From Undibacterium pigrum (GTDB lineage Bacteria > Pseudomonadota > Gammaproteobacteria > Burkholderiales > Burkholderiaceae_D): a DNA stretch of 64,000 nucleotides. Where the stretch lies: NCBI RefSeq assembly GCF_003201815.1, contig NZ_QJKB01000002.1, positions 714,941-778,940 on the forward strand, in the 5' to 3' direction. Below, piece by piece: positions 35,593 to 44,077 of the stretch. Position 1 is the stretch's first letter. The number at the start of each line of letters is the position of its first letter. The notes beneath the pieces are model-generated. The model was not told the DNA's origin. It saw only the letters and a program-made list of their open reading frames with translations, and ran no database searches. A program made the translations under genes and the position numbers.

Positions 35593-35801
35593 GTTAACGC
35601 TCCCCTGAAAGCCAGGGGTTCCACACCTGCAGCTTTCAGTTCGTGTACCACGATCTCATTGAAAGACATGGTCGGGTTCATTTCGCACAGCATGCCTATC
35701 TTGATCCAGAAAGCAGCTTGCGCATTGATGGAGCGGCAAGCCACAGAGCTGGCTTTGCGCATCTGGTCGTGCAGATCATCGTCGATGTTGACTATGCCCA
35801 T
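35589..35801 (-). CDS. ParD-like ribbon-helix-helix protein
   Basis: A 70-residue ParD-like protein: MGIVNIDDDLHDQMRKASSV forms a ribbon and first helix, followed by SINAQAAFWIKIGMLCEMNPTMSFNEIV. The fold suits DNA binding by a dimer. It overlaps map by four bases (ATGA), and this pairing is recurrent in proteobacteria. No ParE toxin is present, and the ORF order antitoxin-then-map recalls a toxin-antitoxin cassette. Whether Map plays a toxin-like part is unproven. AT-rich palindromes at 35813-35844 lie 12 bases upstream and could be its operator. Confidence 0.8.
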   Translation of the reverse strand: MGIVNIDDDLHDQMRKASSVACRSINAQAAFWIKIGMLCEMNPTMSFNEIVVHELKAAGVEPLAFRGALT

Positions 35802-35812
35802 ATGGCACCTTT

Positions 35813-35844
35813 ATATATGAAACATATATGAATTGTATATTCAT
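35813..35844. promoter_or_regulatory. Overlapping AT-rich palindromes, candidate ParD operator
   Basis: ATATATG-AAA-CATATAT (35813-35829) is a perfect inverted repeat. It overlaps a second one, ATGAAT/ATTCAT (35828-35833 and 35839-35844). They lie directly upstream of the ParD-like start on the minus strand. Autoregulation by the ribbon-helix-helix protein is inferred from position. A 12-base tandem repeat AGTGGCTTTTAA (35861-35884) lies nearby. Confidence 0.5.
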
Positions 35845-36005
35845 CTCATGTACTTGTGCAAGTGGCTTTTAAAGTGGCTTTTAAACCGGATTATCTGGAA
35901 GACAGGTTTGCGCTGGTCAAAATTGCTTGCTGCATATATAGTTTTTTTAATATCTTTGCCAAATTTCTGTCAGCTGCTGCAGCAATCAAAGAAAAGGAAA
36001 AGTAC

Positions 36006-36605
36006 ATGGGCCCGACCAAAATCATGATCATCCTCCATGCAGAAAAACCTGGCACATAGGGTGCAAACACTTTGAGCGGCGTGAATTTATTGGGTGGCAG
36101 TGATAGTCAGTCATTGGTTACCCTGGCTTGGGAAAGGGCAGGCGGGATTGCCAATTTGCTTGCTCCCACCAATGGGTAATTCCAGGGTGCAGAACTGGCC
36201 ACGCCAAGTGTCATTTATGCGGCAAGTCCGGCACTGGATGCAAACAAGGAACCCAGCCAGAGGCTATACCAGACCATCTCGGCGCTGGCAGCCAAGTTGA
36301 ATCTGACGCCAAATATGTCATTTGGCAAGGGGCAATACAAGCACGGCGATGGCATGGTGGCGGATGTGCTTGCGCAATCTGCGACCGTACTGATTTCATG
36401 GCAACACTAAGATATATGGCAGGGGCCAGGTCAGGATTCCATCGTCAATGAATTATTGAAGAAGACAGGCACAACTTCCTTGTCCAGGCTGCCTTCATAC
36501 GACATGGTTTTTGTACTCGACAGACCAAGCGGCGCAGGTGTGTTTACAGCCTTCAACCAGGCGCCGCAGATGCCGCTGGCAGGTGAGAGCAGTGAGCCCT
36601 TTTGA
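36006..36605 (+). pseudogene. Degraded histidine-phosphatase (phosphoglycerate mutase-like) gene
   Basis: One reading frame of 200 codons reads as a continuous histidine-phosphatase-like chain but contains three in-frame stops (36057-36059, 36177-36179 and 36408-36410). The start MGPTKIMIILHAEKPGT corresponds to the family's IIRHAEKP motif with the catalytic RH changed to LH. Later blocks include LVTLAWERAGGIANLLAPTN, SPALDANKEPSQRLYQTIS and DMVFVLDRPSGAGVF, which match the family order. No frameshift is needed, so decay is by substitutions. A ribosome site-like AAGGAAAAG precedes the ATG. It is non-functional unless the assembly is wrong. Confidence 0.75.
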
Positions 36606-36736
36606 TTGATTGTGGAGATGATTTTCGGTCGAGGATCGCCTTCATCCCGGAAATCGTCGCCTGACCGACCAGGTCATCCATGCATGGTGACGACCTGGCT
36701 GTCCTGATCAATTCTGTATCAATGGCGAAGCTGGCA

Positions 36737-37519
36737 TTACACGCGCTTCAAAAATCCATCTGGTGCAACGGTAATCAGAAGCTGGTTTTGTATTTCTTTG
36801 TCGATGACGAAATTCAATTGACCATTGTCCCTGGCTGGTACCGGATTAGCTTCCAGCTGTTTCAAATATTCCCACACGGCGGTTTTAGGATTATTGGATT
36901 TACCCCATGGTCTGGCGGGGCCGTGTCCTTCCGGGAAGTCTTCAATGATGGTATCAAACACGACGCAATAGCTGCCCTTGCTGACCAGTGGCGCATACAG
37001 CTTGAGTTCTTCCAGTACGTGATCATGGGTATGATTACTGTCCAGGCAAACCAGGATTTTTTTGTAGCCTGCCGCAAACTTGTGTACGGATGCAACAATG
37101 TCAGCAGCAATGCTGGAGCCTTGTATCATCTCTATCCTTTTGGACATTGGGTGTTCGATGATGGCCTGGCGATTGTGCTCACGTATATCGATGTCTATGC
37201 CCAGCACTTTGGCATCGGGATTGCCACCGCACAGTGCGATCAATTCCAGTATGCTGGCACTGAATATCAATGAACCACCGCGGGCTATACCAGTTTCTAT
37301 GACGAGGTCTGGCTGTATATTCCACAGCAATTGCTGCAGGCCTATCATGTCCTGTGGATGCTGGATGATAGGGCGGCCCAGCCATTCAAAATGGTAAGAA
37401 TATTTATGCTCAGCGGCCACAGTGATCCACTCATTGGTCAGCTTTTGCAATTCAGGGCTGGCACCTTGCTGGGCGATTTCAGCCTGGCATTCAGCTTTGA
37501 AATTTTCATGTTCAGTCAT
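36737..37519 (-). CDS. CmcI-family (cephalosporin hydroxylase/rhamnosyl O-methyltransferase-like) protein
   Basis: A 260-residue protein of the CmcI family: SYHFEWLGRPIIQHPQDMIG, the SAM-site-like VIETGIARGGSLIF, VLGIDIDIREHNRQAI, and the metal-binding CLDSNHTHDHVLEEL. Despite the name of the founding enzyme, most members look like SAM-dependent O-methyltransferases, often acting on sugars in polysaccharide loci. Its ATG overlaps the stop of the upstream epimerase gene by four bases (37516-37519), so the two act together, probably in making or decorating a surface sugar. No further glycosyltransferase is nearby. Confidence 0.85.
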   Translation of the reverse strand: MTEHENFKAECQAEIAQQGASPELQKLTNEWITVAAEHKYSYHFEWLGRPIIQHPQDMIGLQQLLWNIQPDLVIETGIARGGSLIFSASILELIALCGGNPDAKVLGIDIDIREHNRQAIIEHPMSKRIEMIQGSSIAADIVASVHKFAAGYKKILVCLDSNHTHDHVLEELKLYAPLVSKGSYCVVFDTIIEDFPEGHGPARPWGKSNNPKTAVWEYLKQLEANPVPARDNGQLNFVIDKEIQNQLLITVAPDGFLKRV

Positions 37520-38379
37520 TTTATTTCCTTGTTATTGATACCCCAGAATGCCATAGGCTCGTAGTCAGGGTAGGGATAGTAGCCCAGGTTGAGGTGTATG
37601 GAGGCACCACGTTCTTTGATTCTTTCTTCGACCAGTCGCCTGATGGAAATAGCTTCGCCACTGCAGACATTGAAGGCACCAGCCTGCTTTGATTTTAATA
37701 TGTCCAGCAGTTGTTGTGCCACAGCTTCTACCGGCAGGTAGTCGCGCAATTGTTCGCCGCCACTCATATTGAAGACGCTGTCGCCGTTGGCAATGGCAGT
37801 GTCAAGCTGTGCCAGTATGGACTTGGGGTTTTGACCTTTGCCATACATATAGAAAAGCCTTGCCCATTGCAGCCTGAAACTGAATTCTGCCTGCAAATAC
37901 CCCAGGTACTGGCGCAGGTTATCCTTTGCCAGCGCATAGGGGTTGGCAGGCATGGGCGTAGCTGTCGCTGCTATGGGGCCATATTGAAAACCATATTCAA
38001 AGCAGGTGCCTGTCACCAGCACATTGCTGACACCAGCTTTGACCAGCTGTTTGATGAAGTCATAATTCTTTGGGAGATTTTCTTCCAGGTGAAACAAGGA
38101 TTTATAGTTGGGCAAACCTTGCCAGGCCAGGTGTATCAGGCTTGCTCCTGGTTCAGGCTGGAAATCCAGTTTGTCCTGATGAAAATCCAGGCTGATGAAC
38201 CTGAGCTTGTCATACCAGTCAAAAGCGCGGGCTTTTTGTTCATCCCTGGCGATTGCCACGACCTCGTAATTTTCCGCAAGCAGCAAGGGGATCAAGTGCT
38301 GACCAATAAAGCCAGTCGCGCCACTCACGATGAGCTGGCGGCAGCCGCTATTGTTTTCACGCACCTCGTTGAGTGTCAT
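37516..38379 (-). CDS. NAD-dependent epimerase/dehydratase
   Basis: A 287-residue extended SDR for nucleotide sugars. The Rossmann motif is VSGATGFIGQHLIPLLL near residue 18, and the active-site lysine is in PANPYALAKDNLRQYL (YxxxK). A threonine takes the usual Ser position in VLVTGTCFEYGF. The sugar substrate cannot be read off. It is the first gene of a two-gene operon with the CmcI-like methyltransferase (ATGA overlap). The chain is a little shorter than the 310-330 residues typical of the family. Confidence 0.88.
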   Translation of the reverse strand: MTLNEVRENNSGCRQLIVSGATGFIGQHLIPLLLAENYEVVAIARDEQKARAFDWYDKLRFISLDFHQDKLDFQPEPGASLIHLAWQGLPNYKSLFHLEENLPKNYDFIKQLVKAGVSNVLVTGTCFEYGFQYGPIAATATPMPANPYALAKDNLRQYLGYLQAEFSFRLQWARLFYMYGKGQNPKSILAQLDTAIANGDSVFNMSGGEQLRDYLPVEAVAQQLLDILKSKQAGAFNVCSGEAISIRRLVEERIKERGASIHLNLGYYPYPDYEPMAFWGINNKEIK

Positions 38380-38620
38380 GTTGTGTTTTTGCGTATTTTT
38401 AAGATGAAAAGCATTTTACTTTGTCATAGCTGCTCTGTATATGCAGGAGGAAAAGGGTGGCTTTCTTTGTAGTCAATATTGCCACTATTGAAAATAAAGC
38501 AATCTTGATCGCCTCCGGATGCAAACTCCGTCCGGCAAACTGCACCTTGATTTTCTGCATGATCCGCAAGGACACTGGAAAACCTCTGTAAAATCAGTAA
38601 AATTTTTTTGGAATTCGCGC

Positions 38621-39253
38621 ATGAAAAATCAAGGCAAGGCTCTGTTGCAAGTTCATGATCTCAGTTTTTCCTATCCCGGGCAGGTATTGTTCAGCGACTG
38701 GTCTGGCGAGATAGTCGCTGGCATCAATCTGGTGCGTGGTGGCGATGGCCGCGGCAAGACCAGTTTGCTGCAATTGCTGGCAGGCGAGGTACAGGCACAA
38801 AGCGGGCAATTGCAGATACAGGGTGTTTTCCTGCATGAGCAAGCTGCGCAGTATCGCAGTCAGGTATTCTGGGTAGACCCGCGCACAGATGCATTTGATC
38901 AGCTTGGCGTACAAGAATATTTTGCGGGTGTGCGTGGCAGTTACCCGCAATTTGATGATGGGCTGCTGGAAAATGCCATTGAAGGCCTGGGATTGACCCC
39001 ACATCTGCACAAGCAGTTGTTCATGCTATCGACAGGCAGCAAGCGCAAGGTCTGGCTGGCGGCAGCTTTTGCTGCCGGTGCCAGGATAAATTTACTGGAT
39101 GATCCCTTCGCCGCGCTGGACAAGGCATCGATAGAATTTATCGTGAAGACGCTGAATCAATTTGCGCAAGAACCTGAGCGGGCCTGGGTGCTGGCGATGT
39201 ATGTCACACCGCAGGGTTTGCCTTTGTCTGGGCTGATAGAGTTAGGAGACTGA
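38621..39253 (+). CDS. Orphan ABC-type ATPase (CcmA-like)
   Basis: A 210-residue ABC ATPase. Walker A is GGDGRGKTSLLQLLAG, the signature is altered to MLSTGSKRKVWLAAA instead of LSGGQ, and Walker B is INLLDDPFAALD. The small size and the signature SxGxKRK resemble CcmA, the heme-exporter ATPase, but no ccmBCDEFGH genes are near. The start at 38621 is chosen because conserved ABC sequence (LLQVHDLSFSYPGQ) begins just after it; an in-frame start at 38519 lacks homology. It lies alone between convergent genes, with an unlinked or missing permease. Confidence 0.78.
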   Translation: MKNQGKALLQVHDLSFSYPGQVLFSDWSGEIVAGINLVRGGDGRGKTSLLQLLAGEVQAQSGQLQIQGVFLHEQAAQYRSQVFWVDPRTDAFDQLGVQEYFAGVRGSYPQFDDGLLENAIEGLGLTPHLHKQLFMLSTGSKRKVWLAAAFAAGARINLLDDPFAALDKASIEFIVKTLNQFAQEPERAWVLAMYVTPQGLPLSGLIELGD

Positions 39254-39287
39254 GTTGGGTGACTGAGTTGGGCGATAGATTCAGATA

Positions 39288-39310
39288 GCAGCGCCGCTGG
39301 ATGGCGCTGC
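39288..39310. terminator. GC-rich hairpin between convergent genes
   Basis: GCAGCGCC (39288-39295) pairs perfectly with GGCGCTGC (39303-39310) around a seven-base loop. There is no T-run immediately after it. It lies between the ABC ATPase gene and a convergent binding-protein gene and may help end both messages. Confidence 0.5.
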
Positions 39311-39318
39311 AATGCGCT

Positions 39319-40044
39319 TTATTCGCCGCGCTGCCATTCTGCCATGACGCTGGTCTGTATATTTTCTATCACTTTGTCTTTTTGCATTTTTTGCAAAACG
39401 GCGGTCAAGGCAGGCACCAGGGCCTCATGTTTTTTATTCACATAATGGAAGACCGGGAAGGTCGCCAGTGGCGGCATGAGTATGCCGATATCGGTTTGCT
39501 TTAATTCATTCAGGGCTGCCTGACCCGATATGCGATTGGCTACGACGACGTCAGAGCGACCCAGCAGCATTTTCTGGAAAGCCTGGCGCACGGTCGGTGC
39601 TGATTCCAGCTTCATGCCTAAGGTATTTTGCTCTATGATCTTGATGCCTTTGACAAAACCTATTGTGTAGGGGCGCAAACTTTCCCAGCCGGTGACGACG
39701 AAATTGGTGCCATAAGTGAAAATGACAATTTCATAAGTCATCAAGGGCACGGGCACGATAATCAGATTGGGATAATCCCTCTCCATGCCAAGTTTTCTGT
39801 ACAGCTCGGCATCCATTTCGCCATTGTTGGAGCTGCGCAGCGAACGTTCACCGGGCAAGTAATGGACGTTGAAGTTGATGCCCAGCTTGCGATACGCAGT
39901 TTCCATGATTTTTTCTGCAATGCTGGTGGCAGGATCTTTTTCTATCAGGGTGGAGATTTGCAAGACCTTGTTTTGCTGGGCAAGTGCAGGCAGGCCTATC
40001 AGGCCAGACAAGCTGGCGAACTGCAATAGTGTGCGTCTTTGCAT
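39319..40044 (-). CDS. Periplasmic solute-binding protein (SBP_bac_3-like)
   Basis: A 241-residue binding protein with a signal peptide (RRTLLQFASLSGLIGLPALAQ). The mature part includes AEKIMETAYRKLGINFNVHYLPGERSL, the pocket segment GEMDAELYRKLGMERDY and NLIIVPVPLMTYEIVIFTYG. It resembles the amino-acid-binding SBP_bac_3 family. The start at 40044 is supported by GGAG and the signal peptide; an in-frame start at 40131 adds a non-homologous leader. It has no linked permease. Two related genes lie at 24459-26164. Confidence 0.83.
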   Translation of the reverse strand: MQRRTLLQFASLSGLIGLPALAQQNKVLQISTLIEKDPATSIAEKIMETAYRKLGINFNVHYLPGERSLRSSNNGEMDAELYRKLGMERDYPNLIIVPVPLMTYEIVIFTYGTNFVVTGWESLRPYTIGFVKGIKIIEQNTLGMKLESAPTVRQAFQKMLLGRSDVVVANRISGQAALNELKQTDIGILMPPLATFPVFHYVNKKHEALVPALTAVLQKMQKDKVIENIQTSVMAEWQRGE

Positions 40045-40184
40045 GATGCTCTCCTTGGCTCTCTTGGCTTTCTTGCCTCCACTATGGGGAGTTCCATACT
40101 CCAGCATAGACCTGCCAGGGATAAACAGCACTCATGTTTTGCCAAAAGTCACATTGTTAAACAAATTGATCAACATGCATGTTG

Positions 40185-41084
40185 TCAGACAGCCTGATCG
40201 AATACCCCGACCAGGAAGTCGATGAACAGGCGCGTGCGCAAAGGCAGGTGCTTGCGTGAAGGGTACATGACATGGATGGGTGTGCTGTCGCTGCTCCAGT
40301 CTGCCAGCACCTCTATCAGGCTGCCGTTTGCCAGCGCTGGTGCCACGTCCCAGATCGAGCGTCTTACCAGACCCAGGCCAGCGATGGCCCAGTCATGGGC
40401 TTGTTCGCCATTATTTGTCAGCCAGTTGCCATTGACACGTACAGTCTGCGCCTCCCCGGTTTTATTTGAATGCAAATGCCAGTCTGCATGCATGGCACTG
40501 CTTGGCTGCATAAGTATGCAGCTATGCTGGCTCAAATCAGCAGGCGTGTGCGGCTGGCCTTGCAGGGCGAGATAGGCCGGGGATGCACAGATGACACGGC
40601 GGTTATCTGCCAGCTTGCGTGCCACCAGGCGTGAGTCACTATTCGCCCCTATGCGCACGACACAATCAAAGCCGGATGCGATGACATCCACTACATCATC
40701 ATTGAGCGAGAGTTGTACCTGCAAGGCAGTATGCTGGCTGGCGAATTTTGCCAGTGCCGGGCCTATGTAATGCCGGCCTAGCGCGACCGGGGAGGAAACC
40801 CGCAACAAGCCGCGTGCTTCTGCCTGGCCCTGCCCCAGTTCAGCTTCAGCATTGGCAATGTCCAGCAAGATGGCCTGGCAGCGCTCAAAATACAGTGCGC
40901 CTTCTTCGGTCAGGCTCAGGCGGCGTGAACTGCGCTGCAGCAGGCGCGTACCCAGGGCCGCTTCCAGGCGGCTCATGCGCTTGCTACCGACCGCTGGGGA
41001 AAAGCCCAGCTCGCGTCCTGCTGCTGACAGGCTGCCACTCAGCACTGCCTGCACAAACAGCTTCATATCAGCCAGTTCTATCAT
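40185..41084 (-). CDS. LysR-family transcriptional regulator (1)
   Basis: A LysR-type regulator of about 300 residues. The N-terminal HTH is MIELADMKLFVQAVLSGSLS with SPAVGSKRMSRLEAALGTRLL. The effector-binding domain follows (LLRVSSPVALGRHYIGPALAKF). The start at 41084 is supported by a weak GGA; an in-frame ATG at 41108 is possible. It is divergent from a SnoaL gene (41227) followed by a polysaccharide deacetylase, which are its probable targets. The divergent 140-base gap is AT-rich. Confidence 0.88.
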   Translation of the reverse strand: MIELADMKLFVQAVLSGSLSAAGRELGFSPAVGSKRMSRLEAALGTRLLQRSSRRLSLTEEGALYFERCQAILLDIANAEAELGQGQAEARGLLRVSSPVALGRHYIGPALAKFASQHTALQVQLSLNDDVVDVIASGFDCVVRIGANSDSRLVARKLADNRRVICASPAYLALQGQPHTPADLSQHSCILMQPSSAMHADWHLHSNKTGEAQTVRVNGNWLTNNGEQAHDWAIAGLGLVRRSIWDVAPALANGSLIEVLADWSSDSTPIHVMYPSRKHLPLRTRLFIDFLVGVFDQAV

Positions 41085-41226
41085 CTGCAATCCATGCATC
41101 TTTTCCATATTGGAATAGATACTTTAGTAAATAAGTCTATTTTCAATAAATTGGAATGGTAGCACAGTAGCGTTCAGGCGAATTTCGATCAGCGAGCCAA
41201 AATCCAAATTTAGTAAAGGACATACC

Positions 41227-41775
41227 ATGCATACCAAACTTTTATCCAGCCTGGGCTTCATGTTGCTCAGTGCTCTGGCTGCCCACAATGCTCAAGCTGC
41301 GCAAGCCGAAGATAGCTTGCCGCAGCCTGTGAACACCATAGTCGACAAGTCGATTCCAGCAGCACAGCAGCAAAGCATGGCCCTGGCGGCACGACGCTAC
41401 TATGCATTCTGGAATACCGGCGAGGCGCAGTATGCGCAAACTGCCCTGGCAGCCAACTTCATCGACAGGAACCTGCCTGCAGGCCGTCCACAAGGGCCAG
41501 AAGGTGCTTTGTTTGCTTCAAAAAACTTTCGCGCTGCGGTGCCTGATTTGAAACTGCAAGTGGAAGAGATGTTACTTGTGGGTGACCGTGTCATAGGTCG
41601 CTTGCATTTCACTGGTCATTACAGCGGCAGCTTCCATGGGCAGCAGGGAGATGGCCGCAAGGTGGATTTTATAGCGACAGACATTTATCGCATTGCCGAT
41701 GGCCGCATCGCTGAAAACTGGCATCTGGAAGATAACCTGACGCTGTTGCAGCAAATGGGCGTGGTCAAAAACTGA
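41227..41775 (+). CDS. Secreted SnoaL/ester-cyclase-like protein
   Basis: A 182-residue protein with a signal peptide (SSLGFMLLSALAAHNAQAAQA). The NTF2-like fold shows as ARRYYAFWNTGEAQYAQTALAANFIDRNLPAGRP, then the beta half with GDRVIGRLHFTGHYSG and IYRIADGRIAENWHLEDNLTLLQQMG. This matches the SnoaL-like ester cyclase group; the reaction is unknown. It is divergent from LysR (1) and 45 bases upstream of the deacetylase, with which it probably forms an operon. Confidence 0.83.
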   Translation: MHTKLLSSLGFMLLSALAAHNAQAAQAEDSLPQPVNTIVDKSIPAAQQQSMALAARRYYAFWNTGEAQYAQTALAANFIDRNLPAGRPQGPEGALFASKNFRAAVPDLKLQVEEMLLVGDRVIGRLHFTGHYSGSFHGQQGDGRKVDFIATDIYRIADGRIAENWHLEDNLTLLQQMGVVKN

Positions 41776-41820
41776 GATCAAAATCTGAAGTCAACATTCA
41801 AGTCGAACAGGAGCAAGAAA

Positions 41821-42687
41821 ATGTCAGAAAAAATCATCCTGCCAGCAGGCCAGTATTGGCCAGACGGCATACGCATGGTTGTCTCTGTTTCCATGCAGTT
41901 TGAAGCCGGTGCACAATCAGAGCATCAGAACGGTTCCCCTTTCCCCGCCATGGCAGACCAGAGCCTGCCAGATTTGCCAGCGCGCACCTGGTTTGAATAT
42001 GGCGCGCGGGAAGGCATACCGCGTATGCTGGATTTGTGGGACAAGTTCAAAGTGCCAGTCACCTCGCACATGGTAGGTCAGGCAGTATTGCACAGGCCAG
42101 CACTGGCGCGCGAGATTGTCGAACGCGGTCATGAAGCGGCTGCCCACGGCCATAGCTGGACACCGCACTGGAGCATGACTGAGGCAGAAGAACGCGCCTC
42201 GTATGTAGCCAATAGCGATGCGATATTTGCAGCCACGGGTACACGTCCTACCGGTTTCAATGCCTTCTGGCTGCGTGGCACAGTGAATACCCTGAGCATC
42301 TTGCAGTCACTGGGCTTTACCTATCATATCGATGACCTTAGTGCCGATGAACCCATGCTCACCACCGTCAATCAACAACCCTTTGCCATCGTCCCCTATA
42401 CCTTGCGCAATAATGATATTGCCCGCTTTGGCGCAGAAGGGCCGCTGACGGCGCAAGCTTTTGGGCAAGAGTTGCGCGATGAGTTTGATCAACTGTATAT
42501 GGAGGCTGGCTACAAACGGCGCATGATGTCCGTGTCCCTGCATGACCGCATAGGCGGCACGCCAGCGCGTGTCAGGATGATGGGCGAGTTTCTGCAATAT
42601 GCCTTGCAGCATCCCGGTGTCGTCTTTATGCGCAAGGACCAGATTGCGGCTCTTGCACTCAGCTTGCCAGATGTACCGCAGAAATGA
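41821..42687 (+). CDS. Polysaccharide deacetylase-family protein (NodB fold)
   Basis: A 288-residue member of the NodB/PuuE-like carbohydrate esterase superfamily. The fold elements are RMVVSVSMQFEAGAQSE, PRMLDLWDKFKVPVTSHMVGQAV, VERGHEAAAHGHSWTPHWSM (metal histidines) and PTGFNAFWLRGTVNTLSI. It resembles allantoinase/polysaccharide deacetylase relatives acting on C-N bonds of small molecules. There is no signal peptide, in contrast to its secreted neighbour. It follows the SnoaL gene. Confidence 0.87.
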   Translation: MSEKIILPAGQYWPDGIRMVVSVSMQFEAGAQSEHQNGSPFPAMADQSLPDLPARTWFEYGAREGIPRMLDLWDKFKVPVTSHMVGQAVLHRPALAREIVERGHEAAAHGHSWTPHWSMTEAEERASYVANSDAIFAATGTRPTGFNAFWLRGTVNTLSILQSLGFTYHIDDLSADEPMLTTVNQQPFAIVPYTLRNNDIARFGAEGPLTAQAFGQELRDEFDQLYMEAGYKRRMMSVSLHDRIGGTPARVRMMGEFLQYALQHPGVVFMRKDQIAALALSLPDVPQK

Positions 42688-42805
42688 CAACGTACATGAG
42701 TTCATCTGCGTTTTCTGGATAAGCAAATTCCAAATCCATCCTTGTGATTTTTGTAAGTCATTTGTATGATCTGAGCAGCTCAAATCACATAAAAGGATGT
42801 CTGGA

Positions 42806-44077
42806 ATGAAGTTGGAAACTATTGCCGTACATGGTGGCTATACACCCGACCCGACCACGCGCGCAGTTGCCGTGCCTATCTACCAGACCGTTGCCTATGC
42901 CTTTGATAATACCCAGCATGGTGCAGACCTGTTTGATTTGAAAGTACAGGGTAATATCTATTCACGCATCATGAACCCCACCAATGATGTGCTGGAAAAA
43001 CGCGTGGCTGAACTGGAGGGTGGTATTGCCGGTCTGGCGCTGGCATCTGGCCAGGCGGCGATTACTTATGCAATACAGACGATAGCTGAGGCCGGTGACA
43101 ATATCGTCTCTGCCTCTACCCTGTACGGTGGCACCTATAATCTGTTCGCTCACACTTTGCCGCAATTCGGCATAGAAACCCGTTTCGCTGATTATCGTGA
43201 TCCTGAGTCCTTTGCAAAACTGATTGATGGCAAGACCAAGGCGGTGTTTGTTGAGTCTATCGGTAACCCGCTCGGCAATATTACGGACATCGAAGCGATT
43301 GCCAAGGTCGCCCACCGTCATGGCGTGCCACTGATTGTTGATAACACCGTGCCTTCGCCGTATCTGTTGCGTCCTATAGAATTTGGTGCTGATATCGTGG
43401 TGCATTCACTGACCAAATACCTCGGCGGACATGGTAATTCCATAGGCGGCATCATTGTTGATTCTGGCAAGTTCCCATGGGCTGAACATAAAGAAAGATT
43501 CAAACGCCTCAATGAACCTGACGTGTCTTATCATGGCGTGGTGTATACCGAAGCCTTGGGTGCTGCTGCCTATATAGGCCGTGCCCGCGTCGTGCCTTTG
43601 CGTAATACCGGCGCAGCCCTGTCACCCTTCAATGCCTTCCTGATCTTGCAGGGCATAGAAACCCTGGCCCTGCGCCTGGACAGGATCACGGATAACACCA
43701 TCAAGATAGCTCATTACCTGGACAAGCACGCTAAAGTAAAATGGGTGAATTATGCTGGCCTGCCTGAGCACAAAGACCATGCGCTGGCGCAAAAATACCT
43801 GGGTGGCAAACCGTCCGGCATCCTGACCTTTGGCCTCGAAGGCGGGCGTGATGCCGGTGGCCGCTTCCAGGATGCCTTGCAGTTATTCACCCGTCTGGTG
43901 AATATCGGTGATGCCAAGTCCCTGGCCTGCCATCCGGCCAGCACCACACACAGGCAATTGAATCCAGATGAACTGGCAAAAGCCGGTGTCACTGAAGACA
44001 CCGTACGTTTGTCAATAGGCATAGAACATGTAGACGACCTGATTGCTGATCTGGAACAGGCGCTGGCAGCAGCTTAA
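42806..44077 (+). CDS. metY: O-acetylhomoserine aminocarboxypropyltransferase
   Basis: MetY makes homocysteine (or methionine) from O-acetylhomoserine and sulfide or methanethiol using PLP. The 423-residue chain has VPIYQTVAYAFDNTQHGADLFDLK, NIYSRIMNPTNDVLEKRVAELE, and the PLP lysine in VVHSLTKYLGGHGNSIGG. The C-terminal half includes HPASTTHRQLNPDELAKAGV and SIGIEHVDDLIADLEQAL. The ATG at 42806 has an AAAAGG at proper distance; the ATG at 42797 directly abuts that site. With the epsC/encapsulin locus 3 kb away the region is rich in sulfur metabolism, though the two are separate units. Confidence 0.95.
   Translation: MKLETIAVHGGYTPDPTTRAVAVPIYQTVAYAFDNTQHGADLFDLKVQGNIYSRIMNPTNDVLEKRVAELEGGIAGLALASGQAAITYAIQTIAEAGDNIVSASTLYGGTYNLFAHTLPQFGIETRFADYRDPESFAKLIDGKTKAVFVESIGNPLGNITDIEAIAKVAHRHGVPLIVDNTVPSPYLLRPIEFGADIVVHSLTKYLGGHGNSIGGIIVDSGKFPWAEHKERFKRLNEPDVSYHGVVYTEALGAAAYIGRARVVPLRNTGAALSPFNAFLILQGIETLALRLDRITDNTIKIAHYLDKHAKVKWVNYAGLPEHKDHALAQKYLGGKPSGILTFGLEGGRDAGGRFQDALQLFTRLVNIGDAKSLACHPASTTHRQLNPDELAKAGVTEDTVRLSIGIEHVDDLIADLEQALAAA

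Noticed and set aside
35833..36027. Small reading frames upstream of the phosphatase pseudogene
   Set aside because: They lack ribosome sites and family signatures, and overlap the tandem repeat and the pseudogene start.
40132..40184. A possible extra promoter-proximal gene between the binding protein and LysR (1)
   Set aside because: Only about 50 bases remain after choosing the supported start at 40044. No coding capacity.
42688..42805. Possible SAM or SAH riboswitch before metY
   Set aside because: The gap is only about 118 bases, AT-rich and without paired conserved blocks that I could recognise. No support from sequence alone.
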